A stretch of 64,000 nt of DNA from Chitinophaga silvatica (GCF_003419895.1 NZ_QPMM01000010.1:310001-374000), one strand, 5' to 3'. Positions 17,820-27,443 are shown, counted from the first letter of the stretch. Translations and numbers: made by a program. The notes: generated by a model from the letters alone, not told the origin.

Positions 17820-17844
17820 GCGAAAAATGCTACTGAATGAGCAG

Positions 17845-17852
17845 CAAAAGTA
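17845..17852 (-). promoter_or_regulatory. -7 box for the haem-uptake operon
   Basis: TACTTTTG on the minus strand matches TAnnTTTG exactly and lies 26 bases upstream of the hmuR-like start. A TTTG lies 25 bases further up, slightly longer than the usual spacing. No convincing Fur-type palindrome was found. Confidence 0.5.
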
Positions 17853-17983
17853 TAAACGCGTTGCAAGGTCTACGTCTCAAATCGGGAAACTCATTTACGC
17901 AATACGGAAATTGTAATTATTAAAAATTTATGGGGAGTTGTAAGTTTTTTCTATTTTCTGCAACTAATAAGAAAAAGGATTTC

Positions 17984-18469
17984 ATGGAAGAAGCTCAATT
18001 TCTAACAATGATTCAGACTTTTCAGCCTATGCTGTATAAGATATGCCGGGTCTACCGCCCATCGAGGCAAGATCAGGAAGATCTGTTTCAGGAAATAATA
18101 TATCAATTATGGAAATCACAACATTCCTTCAAAGGAAACTCCCAGATTAAAACATGGATTTACAAAGTAGCTATAAATACTGCGCTTACAGATTTTAGAA
18201 AAAAGAAACCGGATATCAGGTATACAGATCAAATACCCGATACGGAGTCTGAATTTTCAAATTCAGATTCCACCAACCAGGAAACCTTATTCATAGAAGC
18301 TTTACAACAACTAACAGACGGAGAAAAAACCATTATCACTTTATATCTCGAATCTTTTAGTTACAAGGAAATAGCAGGTATTTTAGGAATAAGCGAAAAC
18401 AATGTAGGAGTAAAAATCAACAGAATTAAAATTAAACTTCAAAATATTCTTAATCATGGAACCAAATGA
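17984..18469 (+). CDS. ECF RNA polymerase sigma factor
   Basis: 161 residues from the ATG at 17984, which follows an AAGGA-like stretch; the ATG 18 codons earlier would add an atypical tail. Sigma-2 (about 10-75) carries RPSRQDQEDLFQEIIYQLWK, and sigma-4 (about 105-155) carries an HTH around FSYKEIAGILGISENNVGVK. It differs from the FecR-linked sigma at 10485 and has no hydrophobic tail. Its last 14 bases overlap the start of a four-helix membrane protein gene, which is likely its regulator. It is divergent from the haem operon, but control of that operon is not shown. Confidence 0.9.
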   Translation: MEEAQFLTMIQTFQPMLYKICRVYRPSRQDQEDLFQEIIYQLWKSQHSFKGNSQIKTWIYKVAINTALTDFRKKKPDIRYTDQIPDTESEFSNSDSTNQETLFIEALQQLTDGEKTIITLYLESFSYKEIAGILGISENNVGVKINRIKIKLQNILNHGTK

Positions 18470-19007
18470 CTTCCGCAATAACTGGAAAAATATCAGCACT
18501 CCAAATCTTTCTTCAAAATCAATTTATGATATGCTTAAAACAAATACTCATCCTGTACTTCGTAATGCGAAACTACAGGTTACCATCGAATCAATCTTTT
18601 TAGTATTATTTCTGATCACTTACTATACAGCACTCGACGGACAAGATAAGCCTTTATATATAAATATAATTTTCGCAGGTACAATTCTTCTGAATGTTAT
18701 TCAACAACTAACAATCTTCAATCTACCTTCCTATATAAGTGCTGAAAGTAATATCCGGACTTCTCTGAAATCCTATAAACGAAATTTATCCAGGTTCTAT
18801 ATACTCACTATTGTTACAAGAATATCTTTTATGTTCGGGTTTATTCTATTCAGCACTTCTAATATAATATGGGGAACAAATAAGCTAATCTCTCTAATGC
18901 TGCTCGTTGTAATATTTTTTATACAATTGATTTTGTTTCAGAGAACCTGGTATAAACGAATCATTAATATCAGAAATGATATACAGTATTTTGAAGACGG
19001 AGAATAA
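18456..19007 (+). CDS. Four-helix membrane protein, probable anti-sigma partner
   Basis: 183 residues. A cytoplasmic N-terminal stretch of about 45 residues (FRNNWKNISTPNLSSKSIYD) is followed by two hydrophobic helices (about 46-65 and 70-90), a polar loop, and two more helices (about 115-135 and 142-160). The gene overlaps the sigma gene by 14 bases, so the two are translated together. Sigma factors of this kind are often held by a small membrane protein encoded next to them; here the sequence shows no zinc-binding anti-sigma motif, so the role rests on position and topology. A strong terminator starts at the stop codon. Confidence 0.75.
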   Translation: MEPNDFRNNWKNISTPNLSSKSIYDMLKTNTHPVLRNAKLQVTIESIFLVLFLITYYTALDGQDKPLYINIIFAGTILLNVIQQLTIFNLPSYISAESNIRTSLKSYKRNLSRFYILTIVTRISFMFGFILFSTSNIIWGTNKLISLMLLVVIFFIQLILFQRTWYKRIINIRNDIQYFEDGE

Positions 19008-19042
19008 TTAGCAAAGGCAGGAATATCCTGCCTTTGCTAATT
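19006..19042 (+). terminator. Terminator of the sigma/membrane-protein operon
   Basis: Near-continuous 17-bp arms around a three-base ATA loop: AATTAGCAAAGGCAGGA and its complement. It begins inside the stop codon of the 18456-19007 gene. The downstream tract is A/T rich rather than pure T. Confidence 0.75.
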
Positions 19043-19150
19043 ATAAACATTCACGTTTATGTTCCAATAAAAACCCATAGTTCCACTCAACTACTAGGCG
19101 TAATAATTGTTAAGAAGATATCATTGTTATATAATCCAAAACGACCTCAT

Positions 19151-19675
19151 ATGAAAAAACTCCTAATCGTTTGTGCAATTGTAGCAGGAGCCTGGACCAG
19201 CAAGGCTCAGAATGTTGAGAATTTCAATTTTAGAAGAGTGGATAAAGAAGTTGTTCCTGTAGAAGTATCAGGCGCGGCCGAAAGGGATTTTAAAAACGCA
19301 AGAGTTAAAGAATACTTTGCTGTGCCCGCTGAGTTTACAGAAGAAGATTGGATGGTGACTTCCAATGAAAACACTAATGCAGAAAAACCTGACTACTATT
19401 CTGTAAGTGTTGAAGAGAATGGCAATACTTATTATGCTTTATACACTAAATCAGGAAAACGAATTTCAACTCAAGAGAACATCAACAATGTTCGACTTCC
19501 TGAAGGCATAGTAAAAGACATTCATAAAAAATACCCTGGCTACAAAGTAGAATCCGATAAGTATACCCGTTTAATTAATGAATCTGATAAAAGGGTTTAT
19601 TACCGGGTAACTATTCAAAAAGGCGAAACTGTTAAACATCTGTTTTACAGTGAGCATGGTAAAGCTGTCAAGTAA
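19151..19675 (+). CDS. Small secreted PepSY-like protein
   Basis: 174 residues starting at ATG 19151, where a good signal peptide begins (MKKLLIVCAIVAGAWTSKAQ). An upstream ATG at 19034 lies in the preceding terminator and is rejected. The mature part has two similar alpha/beta halves, with WMVTSNENTNAEKPDYYSVS and YYRVTIQKGETVKHLFYS, the kind of repeat seen in PepSY-like periplasmic proteins (SmpA/BLIP-like folds). No catalytic residues are recognisable. It stands alone between two terminators, so it is a single-gene transcript. Function unknown; assignment to PepSY-like is moderate. Confidence 0.7.
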   Translation: MKKLLIVCAIVAGAWTSKAQNVENFNFRRVDKEVVPVEVSGAAERDFKNARVKEYFAVPAEFTEEDWMVTSNENTNAEKPDYYSVSVEENGNTYYALYTKSGKRISTQENINNVRLPEGIVKDIHKKYPGYKVESDKYTRLINESDKRVYYRVTIQKGETVKHLFYSEHGKAVK

Positions 19676-19680
19676 TCATA

Positions 19681-19720
19681 ATTTCCCGCAATGAGTTATT
19701 TCCATTGCGGGAAATTTTTA
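19681..19720 (+). terminator. Intrinsic terminator after the PepSY-like gene
   Basis: ATTTCCCGCAATG (19681-19693) pairs with 19703-19715 around a nine-base loop, then TTTTATT follows. It lies five bases past the stop codon. A typical Rho-independent structure. Confidence 0.85.
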
Positions 19721-19738
19721 TTGAAAACCTTGTTTGTT

Positions 19739-20146
19739 ATGGAAAATTATGCTACCCCCCATTTTCCGACCCATATTCTCAATTACATTTCCTCTGAAGA
19801 AATGATAGGTATCCGAGCTGGTAAAAAACATGAAACATTTATTGAAATCTGGATGGTTACAATAGGTGAACGCGTATTCGCCAGATCATGGCGGCTTTCA
19901 GAGCGGAGTTGGTTTACCACCTTCATGAAAATACCACTGGGAGATATATGTTGCCTTGGCGAAATAATCCCCGTTACTGCACTGATTGTTGGCAACCAGG
20001 ATACCCTTCTTACTGCAGCCATTAACCAGGCCTATAACAGGAAATACAACCATGGAGACGATAGCTATTATGTTAACCAGATGATTGACCCAACACGCTG
20101 GGAAAGAACTATAGAATTAAGGCCCAGGCAGTTGGTCTATTGCTGA
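19739..20146 (+). CDS. DUF2255 family protein
   Basis: 135 residues from ATG 19739; an earlier in-frame ATG at 19691 lies inside the terminator hairpin. The conserved DUF2255 segment is clear: TIGERVFARSWRLSERSWFT, then a short glycine-containing turn. No signal peptide or membrane segment, so cytoplasmic. The family has a compact beta-rich fold of unknown function. Its last 10 bases overlap the end of the convergent metallopeptidase gene, so no separate terminator separates the two. Confidence 0.8.
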   Translation: MENYATPHFPTHILNYISSEEMIGIRAGKKHETFIEIWMVTIGERVFARSWRLSERSWFTTFMKIPLGDICCLGEIIPVTALIVGNQDTLLTAAINQAYNRKYNHGDDSYYVNQMIDPTRWERTIELRPRQLVYC

Positions 20147-22230
20147 CATAGCGTACTTATACAATCCAGATATTCTTTACGGGCCAGGATAACAGCTTTT
20201 TCAACATTAATGGATGTTCTCTGACCAATATCGTAAGTTGAAAGTAATTCTTCTACGATGTAGGTACTACTAGCCAGATATGTATAGTTGGTTTTCAGGT
20301 AATTTAACACATCCTCTTCAAAGTCCTCATCCATTTCTTTGGGAACAACTTTCTGGCCTACGAGCTGCTCTAAAATAGCCTTCAACTCCTTTTCGCTATT
20401 CTTCAGGATCATGAGCTGATTTATAAGTTCATCCAAAGGCCATCCCTCGAGGCTACAAAGTTCTTCTACCTTACGTTTGATTACAAATGCCAATACTTTT
20501 ATCTGTTCATCTTTTTCCTGAATGCTCAGTACATTTTCATAAGAGGCCATGATTGCCAATTGCTCAGCTGCATTGGATGCTACAGATAAATTCAGCTGAT
20601 AGGCAATCTGATCCTGTTCTTGTAGCCATATATCCCCTTCCTGTACCTCAAGTGCCAGTTGCTCTATTACAGGTTGTATTTCATTGATCTTGTATTCCTG
20701 ATCATCTACTTTAAAATATTCTACTGCTACTTGTTTCTCGGCAATAGCTTCCAAAAAATGCAGATCATATTTGTTTTGTAAATGGCGATTTAGTTTTTCG
20801 ATTTGTTGATTATTATAAAACGAAGTAAATGCAGGAAGTTGTTGTTCTTCTTCTTTCGTGGTATCAATCATTGAAAATGATCTGTTATCGAAATACCCAC
20901 CAAATAAAAGAGGGGAGGCATATCTTTTATAGGCATCACTTAGTTCCTTTTCCAATTCTGTGCTGTCAACAACCGACTCTATCTCTGTTTCGGTGGTGAT
21001 TGAAATATAGTGTCTGGTCATTTCCTCTTCTACGGCTTGTTGGTTATTGAAGAGTACCCAGGCCAGGCGTTTATCGGTAATATTGATAACATTGGCTTTT
21101 ACGTATCGTGCTTCCCTTTCAGCATCGGTTGGGTGACTTGCCCAGAGGTCGGTATACTGCACACGGGTTTTTGCGGCACCTGGCAACTCAGAATCAATTA
21201 AACGGGGTAGTCCTTCCTCCAGCTCCATTCCATGCTGGGTAGCGGTAATAATGGCTGTTCTACGCTGCAGATCATATACATTCAGCAATGCTACCTTTTT
21301 TTCCGCCAGTCTGTTGACCTTTCTGAAGCAATGTTCCATTCTTATGTTTGAGAACTCTATTCTCCTTAAGGCTGAGATAGCGGCATCACTGCCTGTAACA
21401 GCGGCTGATATGGCATCTGCATGAAATTCCATTTCTCTTGATAAGCGCCTATGGGAGAGATTCAGGTGTTTATACATTTTCTGAAGGATGGATTGGATTA
21501 TTTTAACTATCCAGATTATCAGATGCGTAGTTAATGAAAATATGCTATGAATATTCTGCAGGAAGTTGAGCATCCGAACATATCCCTGGTTCTGGAACAG
21601 CATGTTGTAGATGATGTGATTCATCATATACACATAGCTACCGAACTTCATACTACGCTGTGAGAAATGCCCGAATTCATGAGCCAATACCTGTTTAAAT
21701 TCGCTTAGGTTGAGAGAATTTACCAACCCCAGTCCGATTTCAAGGTTCTTTTTTACGGGAAATATCAAACTAAGGATACTACTATCATAAAACACGCAAG
21801 CATTTACGCCGGAGGAAATGAATACATGTTTAGGCATTGGCGTGTTGGTATCTTTAGTTAATCTTTTAAGGAATTCAAAAAGGTTGGGATGTTGTTCCTC
21901 GAAGATTTCTATACGATCCGCTTTTTGATCTTTCAGGCTGGTGAATACAAACTTAAAGAGGAATATTATAATAAAAACACCAACGCCCATGAGTGAAAGG
22001 GCGAGCAGTATCATCATCAGATGCAGACTTAATGAGAGTACGCCAACTCCAAGAGCAATAAACCCGGCGGCTACTGCCATTGCGGTTAGTAATAATAATG
22101 CATATACGATACAAAACAGCAATAATGACCCTATGATCTTTACTACTTCCTTTTGAAAGCTACTGCCAGGCTTCACCAGGTTTCTATCTACAGAGACCGG
22201 ATTAGGTGGATAAAAATTAAAATTCTCCAT
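20137..22230 (-). CDS. M48-family membrane metallopeptidase
   Basis: 697 residues. Three hydrophobic helices near the N-terminus (about 30-60, 60-85, 80-97) anchor it in the inner membrane. The zinc-binding motif HEFGH is at residues 184-188, and the third ligand lies in REMEFHADA (about 267). A further hydrophobic patch follows at about 225-245. M48 enzymes such as HtpX and Ste24 cut membrane or misfolded proteins. This one has a long C-terminal extension (about 370-697) of mostly helical, charged sequence that I cannot assign. The ATG at 22230 is divergent from the SusC gene at 22846, with 615 bases between them. Confidence 0.9.
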   Translation of the reverse strand: MENFNFYPPNPVSVDRNLVKPGSSFQKEVVKIIGSLLLFCIVYALLLLTAMAVAAGFIALGVGVLSLSLHLMMILLALSLMGVGVFIIIFLFKFVFTSLKDQKADRIEIFEEQHPNLFEFLKRLTKDTNTPMPKHVFISSGVNACVFYDSSILSLIFPVKKNLEIGLGLVNSLNLSEFKQVLAHEFGHFSQRSMKFGSYVYMMNHIIYNMLFQNQGYVRMLNFLQNIHSIFSLTTHLIIWIVKIIQSILQKMYKHLNLSHRRLSREMEFHADAISAAVTGSDAAISALRRIEFSNIRMEHCFRKVNRLAEKKVALLNVYDLQRRTAIITATQHGMELEEGLPRLIDSELPGAAKTRVQYTDLWASHPTDAEREARYVKANVINITDKRLAWVLFNNQQAVEEEMTRHYISITTETEIESVVDSTELEKELSDAYKRYASPLLFGGYFDNRSFSMIDTTKEEEQQLPAFTSFYNNQQIEKLNRHLQNKYDLHFLEAIAEKQVAVEYFKVDDQEYKINEIQPVIEQLALEVQEGDIWLQEQDQIAYQLNLSVASNAAEQLAIMASYENVLSIQEKDEQIKVLAFVIKRKVEELCSLEGWPLDELINQLMILKNSEKELKAILEQLVGQKVVPKEMDEDFEEDVLNYLKTNYTYLASSTYIVEELLSTYDIGQRTSINVEKAVILARKEYLDCISTLCQQ

Positions 22231-22432
22231 CGGGTTAAGTTGGTATAGGTAATCATTATACTGTTACAAATTAATCTAAAATTCTGATGCAATAGAATTG
22301 CAGTACTGAATTGATTAATAAAAACCACAAGTTATATGCTTAGGGTTATACTAAGACGAAAACTTTGTTATGCGGCATAAAAAAATTTTATGACTACTAT
22401 TTAATATATAAATTATTATAAATCAAATAATT

Positions 22433-22440
22433 TAATTTTG
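22433..22440 (+). promoter_or_regulatory. -7 box, probable promoter of the SusC/SusD leader
   Basis: TAATTTTG matches TAnnTTTG. It lies 406 bases upstream of the SusC start and is the only exact match found in this gap. No TTTG is seen at the usual -33 distance, so strength is uncertain. Confidence 0.4.
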
Positions 22441-22511
22441 ATAGATACAACATTAACATCCACCCAGAACCGTAGTACAAAAAGATAACTTTTTTTTAAC
22501 TACATTAGTAT

Positions 22512-22550
22512 CGTGTGTATTCGCTTGCTTATGAATCGCACGGGTTTTTT
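22512..22550 (+). terminator. Intrinsic terminator inside the SusC leader (possible attenuator)
   Basis: CGTGTGTATTC (22512-22522) pairs with GAATCGCACG (22533-22542) with a one-base bulge and a G-U pair, then GG and six T follow. It points towards the SusC gene 296 bases downstream. It would end a short RNA of about 100 nt or act as an attenuator. Confidence 0.65.
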
Positions 22551-22845
22551 GCTTTACTAAATACTGAATCTAACTGTTTGCTGAATTGAGACCTGACCAA
22601 AATCGACCCAGTATCGTTCTACTTTAAAAAATCGGAGTTTATGTTAGCTATACACGCGTGAGCCAACGGCGTATTTTTTCAATAACAAAATCTAAAACTA
22701 TTACAACAATCGGCCAACGATTGTAACCAAAATCTGACACCGTTAATCAAAACTAAAACAACCTAACTCAATCTCTGAAGGATGGCTATGGCCAATCATT
22801 TCAGGGGAAGGTAACTATTATCTAATAAACCAAAATCAGAACTAC

Positions 22846-25800
22846 ATGAGGAAATCATTACTCGTGGTGGTCAGCATGTTATGTCTAGTAACTTCCGTGC
22901 TGGCACAAACCCATCGTACCGTTACGGGAAAAGTCTCAGATGAGAGTGGCTCCCCATTACCAGGTGTAACAATTAGCATACCTGGCGGTAAATCCGGTAC
23001 TGTTACTGATGCAAAAGGAATATTTAGCTTATCAGTGACTACCGAAACCAAAACTTTACGTGTTTCATTTGTTGGGTATGAAGAGAAAGTGCTTCAAATT
23101 ACCAGCGACAACCTGGGTAGCATCAAATTAATTCCGGATACTAAAGCCATATCAGAAGTAGTAGTTGTTGGATATGGTACCCAAAGAAGAACAGAAGTTA
23201 CTGGTAGTATTACTTCTGTAAAAGGTGCTACTGTTGCTACATTGCCAGTACAGAGCTTTGAAGCAGGACTTGGTGGTCGTGCTGCTGGTGTTCAGATTAC
23301 AGTACCGAACGGAGTTGTAAACAATCCTCCGGTATTTCGTATTCGTGGTACTAACTCACTTTCCTTAAGTGCGTATCCATTAATTGTAATTGATGGAGTA
23401 CCTACTTTCACAGGTGATGTTGGTTCTACCAGCGCCCCATTAAACCCATTATCCAGCATCAACCCGGAAGATATCGAGTCTATCGATATCGGTAAAGATG
23501 CTGCCGCTACAGCGATCTATGGTAGCCGTGCAGCAAATGGCGTAGTATTCGTTACTACTAAAAAAGGCCGCCCGGGTCGTCCTCGTATTTCTTACGACGG
23601 TTGGGTAGGTATCAGCAGTCCTAATCGTTTACCTAAACTCCTAAATGCCAGACAATATCTGGAAATGAAAAACGAAGGATTGAAAAATGCAGGTAATGCC
23701 AATACCTATGTTCCAACTCTCGACGCAAAGGGCGATACTGTAGACACAAAATGGATGGATGTTGTATATCGTAAACAAGCCGTTTCACAGAGTCATAATG
23801 TTAATATCAGCGGAGGTACAGAAATTTCCAACTATTACCTTTCTGCAGGATACACTAAACAACAAGGGATCCTCAGACAAAATGATTTCATCAGGAAAAA
23901 CATCATGTTGAACCTGAATCAACGGCTGGGTAAGGCATTATCTATCGGTGGTAAATTATCCTACTCTAATGAAAACAGTCTCATTTCCGGTGCTTCCGGT
24001 TCATTGGAAGGAGAAGCCTTTGCTTCCGGTGGGTTGGCCAGATTGGCATTTCTGACCTCTCCAATCGTTGCTCCCTATAACAACGATGGTTCCTACAACG
24101 TAGACGATGGTTATATCGGCGGTGGAGACAACGTACTTCAAACCGGTATCTATAACCCTAAAGTATTGCTGGATTTGGATCGTTCCAATGTAGAGTCGAA
24201 TCACATCCAGGCTAATGTTTATGCAGAGCTTAAACCATGGGAATGGTTAACACTTCGTACTACTTATGGTGGCGATTATATCTTTATGAATAACGACATC
24301 TTTGAAAATGCGATAAGTGGCGACAATGCAGCGTCTAATGGTATGGCCAACAGCATCCACAGCGATTATAAGAGATGGATCTGGACCAACACCGCGCAAT
24401 TTGATAAAACTTTTAATTATCATTCCATCAATGTGCTGATTGGAGGTGAACAACAACGTGATCAACGCGAACGATATGGTTTACAACGTACCAACCAGGC
24501 CGATAGCTACTTCAACAATACTGAAGGTGGATGGATAAACGATTACTCTTCAGACTTACTACGCCGTCAAAACTATTTACTGTCTTCATTTGCCCGTGTA
24601 AACTATAACTACAGGGAAAAATACTATGTATCAGCAAATGTGCGCCAGGATCAATTCTCTGCTTTCGGAGAGAACAATAAAAAAGGTATTTTCTACGGCT
24701 TCTCTGCCGGTTGGGAAATCACTAAAGAACAATTCTGGGCCGACAGTAAGTTGAGCGAAGTATTCAGTGGTTTGAAACTAAGAGCCAGCCATGGTAAAGT
24801 TGGTAACCTTGCCGGGTTAGGTGATTATGATGCACTTTCCTTGTATCGCCCTGTTCCTTATGGTGGTGATCCGGCTATTTACTATTATCAGTCCGGTAAC
24901 CCTAACCTTGGTTGGGAAGTTAGTAAGAAAACTGATGTAGGTTTGGCCTTCGGCCTCCTGAACAACAGGCTTACAGGTGAATTAGGATATTACTATAATA
25001 ATATCGATGGATTGATCTTACAAGTACCTCAGGCCCCGTCTGCCGGTATTCCTCACACTAACACTACTTCAACTATCCCTGTTAACGTTGGTAAAATGTA
25101 TAACAAAGGATGGGAATTCAATGTCAACTTTGCAGCTATCAATAAGAAAGCATTCTCCTGGAATACTTCCTTCAATATAGCATTCAACAAAAATCAAATC
25201 ACAGAATTATCAGGAAGCGAATTAACATCTATTCCTTTTGTAACCAGTTCACTGGAACAAACAAGTGTAAACAAGGTAGGATATCCTGCTGGTATGATTT
25301 ACGTTGTATTAACCAAAGGAGTTGACCCTCTAACAGGAAGAAGAATATTTGTTAACGCAGCAGGTGAAGATGTTTATTTCGATCCGGCAGCACAAGACAA
25401 ATACAAATATGCTGATGGTAAAATAGCTTCTCCTGTTGGAACAAAAGATGCAGTAGCCTACAAAAATACCAATCCTAAAGTATTGGGTGGTTTTGAAAAT
25501 ACTTTCCGCTACAAAAACTTTGAACTGAATGTATTACTTACCTACCAAACCGGCTTCTATGTTTATTATGGTAGCTACGCCGGGATGAAAGACCAACGTT
25601 ATTGGAATAACAGTATTGATGTGCTGAAAAGATGGCAGAAACCTAATGATATCACTGATATCCCTAGAGTAGTGAATGGCGATAACATCTCTAATGGTTC
25701 TTCCTTCGCAATAGCTGCTAACGTATTTAAAGGCGACTTCCTGAAATTAAGATCAGTTGGATTAACCTATGTAATCCCTGAAACTGCAGTAAAACCATTG

Positions 25801-25977
25801 CATTTAACAGGTGCTAAAGTATATGTAAGAGGTAATAACCTCGCTATTGTGACTAAATATCCGGGTCCTGACCCTGAGGTTTCTTCAAATGGTAACAATG
25901 CTTCCGGACAGGGTGTGGATCGTAATACGTTAGGTAATGGTCGTACTGTCACAGTAGGTTTAAATGTTAATTTCTAA
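22846..25977 (+). CDS. SusC/RagA-family TonB-linked outer-membrane transporter
   Basis: 1043 residues. Signal peptide 1-21 (MRKSLLVVVSMLCLVTSVLA), carboxypeptidase-regulatory-like domain about 24-100 (GKVSDESGSPLPGVTISIPG), TonB box SEVVVVGYGTQ (about 102-112), plug about 113-240 with PLIVIDGVPTF and DAAATAIYGSRAANGVVFVT, then a long barrel ending in VNF. No STN domain, so it is not built for FecR signalling. The SusD partner follows after eight bases. No enzymes or dedicated regulator flank the pair, so its ligand cannot be guessed. Expression may be set by the structured leader upstream. Confidence 0.94.
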   Translation: MRKSLLVVVSMLCLVTSVLAQTHRTVTGKVSDESGSPLPGVTISIPGGKSGTVTDAKGIFSLSVTTETKTLRVSFVGYEEKVLQITSDNLGSIKLIPDTKAISEVVVVGYGTQRRTEVTGSITSVKGATVATLPVQSFEAGLGGRAAGVQITVPNGVVNNPPVFRIRGTNSLSLSAYPLIVIDGVPTFTGDVGSTSAPLNPLSSINPEDIESIDIGKDAAATAIYGSRAANGVVFVTTKKGRPGRPRISYDGWVGISSPNRLPKLLNARQYLEMKNEGLKNAGNANTYVPTLDAKGDTVDTKWMDVVYRKQAVSQSHNVNISGGTEISNYYLSAGYTKQQGILRQNDFIRKNIMLNLNQRLGKALSIGGKLSYSNENSLISGASGSLEGEAFASGGLARLAFLTSPIVAPYNNDGSYNVDDGYIGGGDNVLQTGIYNPKVLLDLDRSNVESNHIQANVYAELKPWEWLTLRTTYGGDYIFMNNDIFENAISGDNAASNGMANSIHSDYKRWIWTNTAQFDKTFNYHSINVLIGGEQQRDQRERYGLQRTNQADSYFNNTEGGWINDYSSDLLRRQNYLLSSFARVNYNYREKYYVSANVRQDQFSAFGENNKKGIFYGFSAGWEITKEQFWADSKLSEVFSGLKLRASHGKVGNLAGLGDYDALSLYRPVPYGGDPAIYYYQSGNPNLGWEVSKKTDVGLAFGLLNNRLTGELGYYYNNIDGLILQVPQAPSAGIPHTNTTSTIPVNVGKMYNKGWEFNVNFAAINKKAFSWNTSFNIAFNKNQITELSGSELTSIPFVTSSLEQTSVNKVGYPAGMIYVVLTKGVDPLTGRRIFVNAAGEDVYFDPAAQDKYKYADGKIASPVGTKDAVAYKNTNPKVLGGFENTFRYKNFELNVLLTYQTGFYVYYGSYAGMKDQRYWNNSIDVLKRWQKPNDITDIPRVVNGDNISNGSSFAIAANVFKGDFLKLRSVGLTYVIPETAVKPLHLTGAKVYVRGNNLAIVTKYPGPDPEVSSNGNNASGQGVDRNTLGNGRTVTVGLNVNF

Positions 25978-25985
25978 AATGATCA

Positions 25986-27431
25986 ATGATGAAAAAGCTT
26001 AAATATATATTACCACTGCTTGCAGTAATAGGGATAACGGCTTGTCAGAAAGATTTGCTATCGGCTTTGCCAACGACAGATATTCCTGATACTAAAGCCT
26101 TTGACACCCCGGATCGAATTGCCAGTCAGGCGGCAGGCCTTTATTCGGTGCTTAAACACGGTAAATTCATGGGTGGTAAAGTACTTATCGCAAATGAAGT
26201 AAGAGGTGAAGATTATACCAATGAAAGAAGTAACAACGTTACACTCTTTGCAACCTGGAAAATGGTGGCTACCGGCGAATCTCAGGAAGTTAAGGAAATC
26301 TGGTCTCAGGGTTACAAAACCATCAATAGCGTAAACGTATTCCTTGCAGGCATGAATGCCAAAGGCACTAGTGTTGCAGGAAAAGAAGCTTCTGATAGTT
26401 ATATCGGCGAAGCAAAATTTATTCGTGGTTTATCTTATTTCCAACTCCTGCAATTATATGCACGTCCATATATCAATGGAGCAGGCAATCAGCCTGGCCT
26501 GATTCTATATTGGGAACCCCATACAGTCGCTGGTGTATATACAAGAGCCAGAAGCACGGTTGCTGAATCTTATTCACAAATAATCAGAGATCTGGATTCG
26601 TCTGAAACACTTCTTCCTAAAGAAGCTGCTACTGCTACCAGAGCTAATGCTTTTAGTGCGATTGCATTAAAAACAAGAGTATATCTCTATATGGGTATGT
26701 GGGATAAGGTAATAACAGAAGCTAACAAATTAGTGCCTGCTACTGCTCCGTTTGAATCAGACGCCGGGTATCAACTGGAATCCAATTTAAGAACTGTTTT
26801 CTCAGGAAAATATACAGGCGAAGAAGCTATATTCACACTTCCCAATTCCGAAGCCACCAACGATTTCCCTGGCACTCAAACCCAAATGGCTTACTATTTT
26901 AATCCTGCTCCTCTTGGCGGAAACAGAGAGTATAACCTACGCCCTGAAGGTATTATTGGTGATGCTTTCTGGAAAGCGACCGATACAAGAAGGAAACTAA
27001 TAACTACTGCAAGCGGTAAAAATTACATGAATAAGTATATTTCTCCGGATCCATATACCGACTATATTCAGGTAATCAGGTACGCAGAAATTCTGCTGAA
27101 TCTTGCTGAAGCGAGAGTTCGTTCTACCAACGCACTCGATCCTCAGGCTATAGCGCTGTTAAATGCTGTTCATGGCCGTTCAGATGCCACTACCATATTT
27201 ACCGCTGCCAGCTTTGATTCTCCTCAGGATCTAATTAATACTATTCTGAAAGAGAAACATATTGAATTGTTAGGAGAAGGTTTCAGAGCAATGGAACTCA
27301 CCAGACTGGGTTTAACTATCCCTACAAAGAGCTCTATTATTCCTCCAACCACCCCAACAACCAATAACTATGTATGGCCAATTTCATCTGATGAACTGGT
27401 ATACAACAAGGGCTGTAAAGACAACTATTAA
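25986..27431 (+). CDS. SusD/RagB-family outer-membrane lipoprotein
   Basis: 481 residues, with start at the first or second of two adjacent ATGs. Lipobox GITACQKD gives a lipidated cysteine at about residue 20. The SusD helix GEAKFIRGLSYFQLLQLYA (about 135-155) and the C-terminal YIQVIRYAEILLNLAEARVR with ELLGEGFRAMELTRLG are characteristic. It should cap the SusC encoded eight bases upstream. Two hairpins downstream mark the end of this two-gene operon. Confidence 0.93.
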   Translation: MMKKLKYILPLLAVIGITACQKDLLSALPTTDIPDTKAFDTPDRIASQAAGLYSVLKHGKFMGGKVLIANEVRGEDYTNERSNNVTLFATWKMVATGESQEVKEIWSQGYKTINSVNVFLAGMNAKGTSVAGKEASDSYIGEAKFIRGLSYFQLLQLYARPYINGAGNQPGLILYWEPHTVAGVYTRARSTVAESYSQIIRDLDSSETLLPKEAATATRANAFSAIALKTRVYLYMGMWDKVITEANKLVPATAPFESDAGYQLESNLRTVFSGKYTGEEAIFTLPNSEATNDFPGTQTQMAYYFNPAPLGGNREYNLRPEGIIGDAFWKATDTRRKLITTASGKNYMNKYISPDPYTDYIQVIRYAEILLNLAEARVRSTNALDPQAIALLNAVHGRSDATTIFTAASFDSPQDLINTILKEKHIELLGEGFRAMELTRLGLTIPTKSSIIPPTTPTTNNYVWPISSDELVYNKGCKDNY

Positions 27432-27443
27432 TTTCTTATAACA

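Larger units (their letters stand above)
22231..22845 (+). other. Long intergenic region with leader elements before SusC
   Basis: 615 bases between two divergent starts. On the plus strand it holds an exact -7 box at 22433-22440 and an intrinsic terminator-like hairpin at 22512-22550. A weaker hairpin followed by six T lies near 22650-22679, and an imperfect stem at about 22772-22803. No reading frame looks real. Together these suggest a leader transcript of about 400 nt before the SusC start. Confidence 0.55.

Noticed and set aside
19034..19150. Upstream start for the PepSY-like protein
   Set aside because: The ATG lies in the preceding terminator and the added residues destroy the signal peptide; ATG 19151 is better.
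22650..22679. Second intrinsic terminator in the SusC leader
   Set aside because: The stem is short with a bulge; kept only as a remark within the leader.
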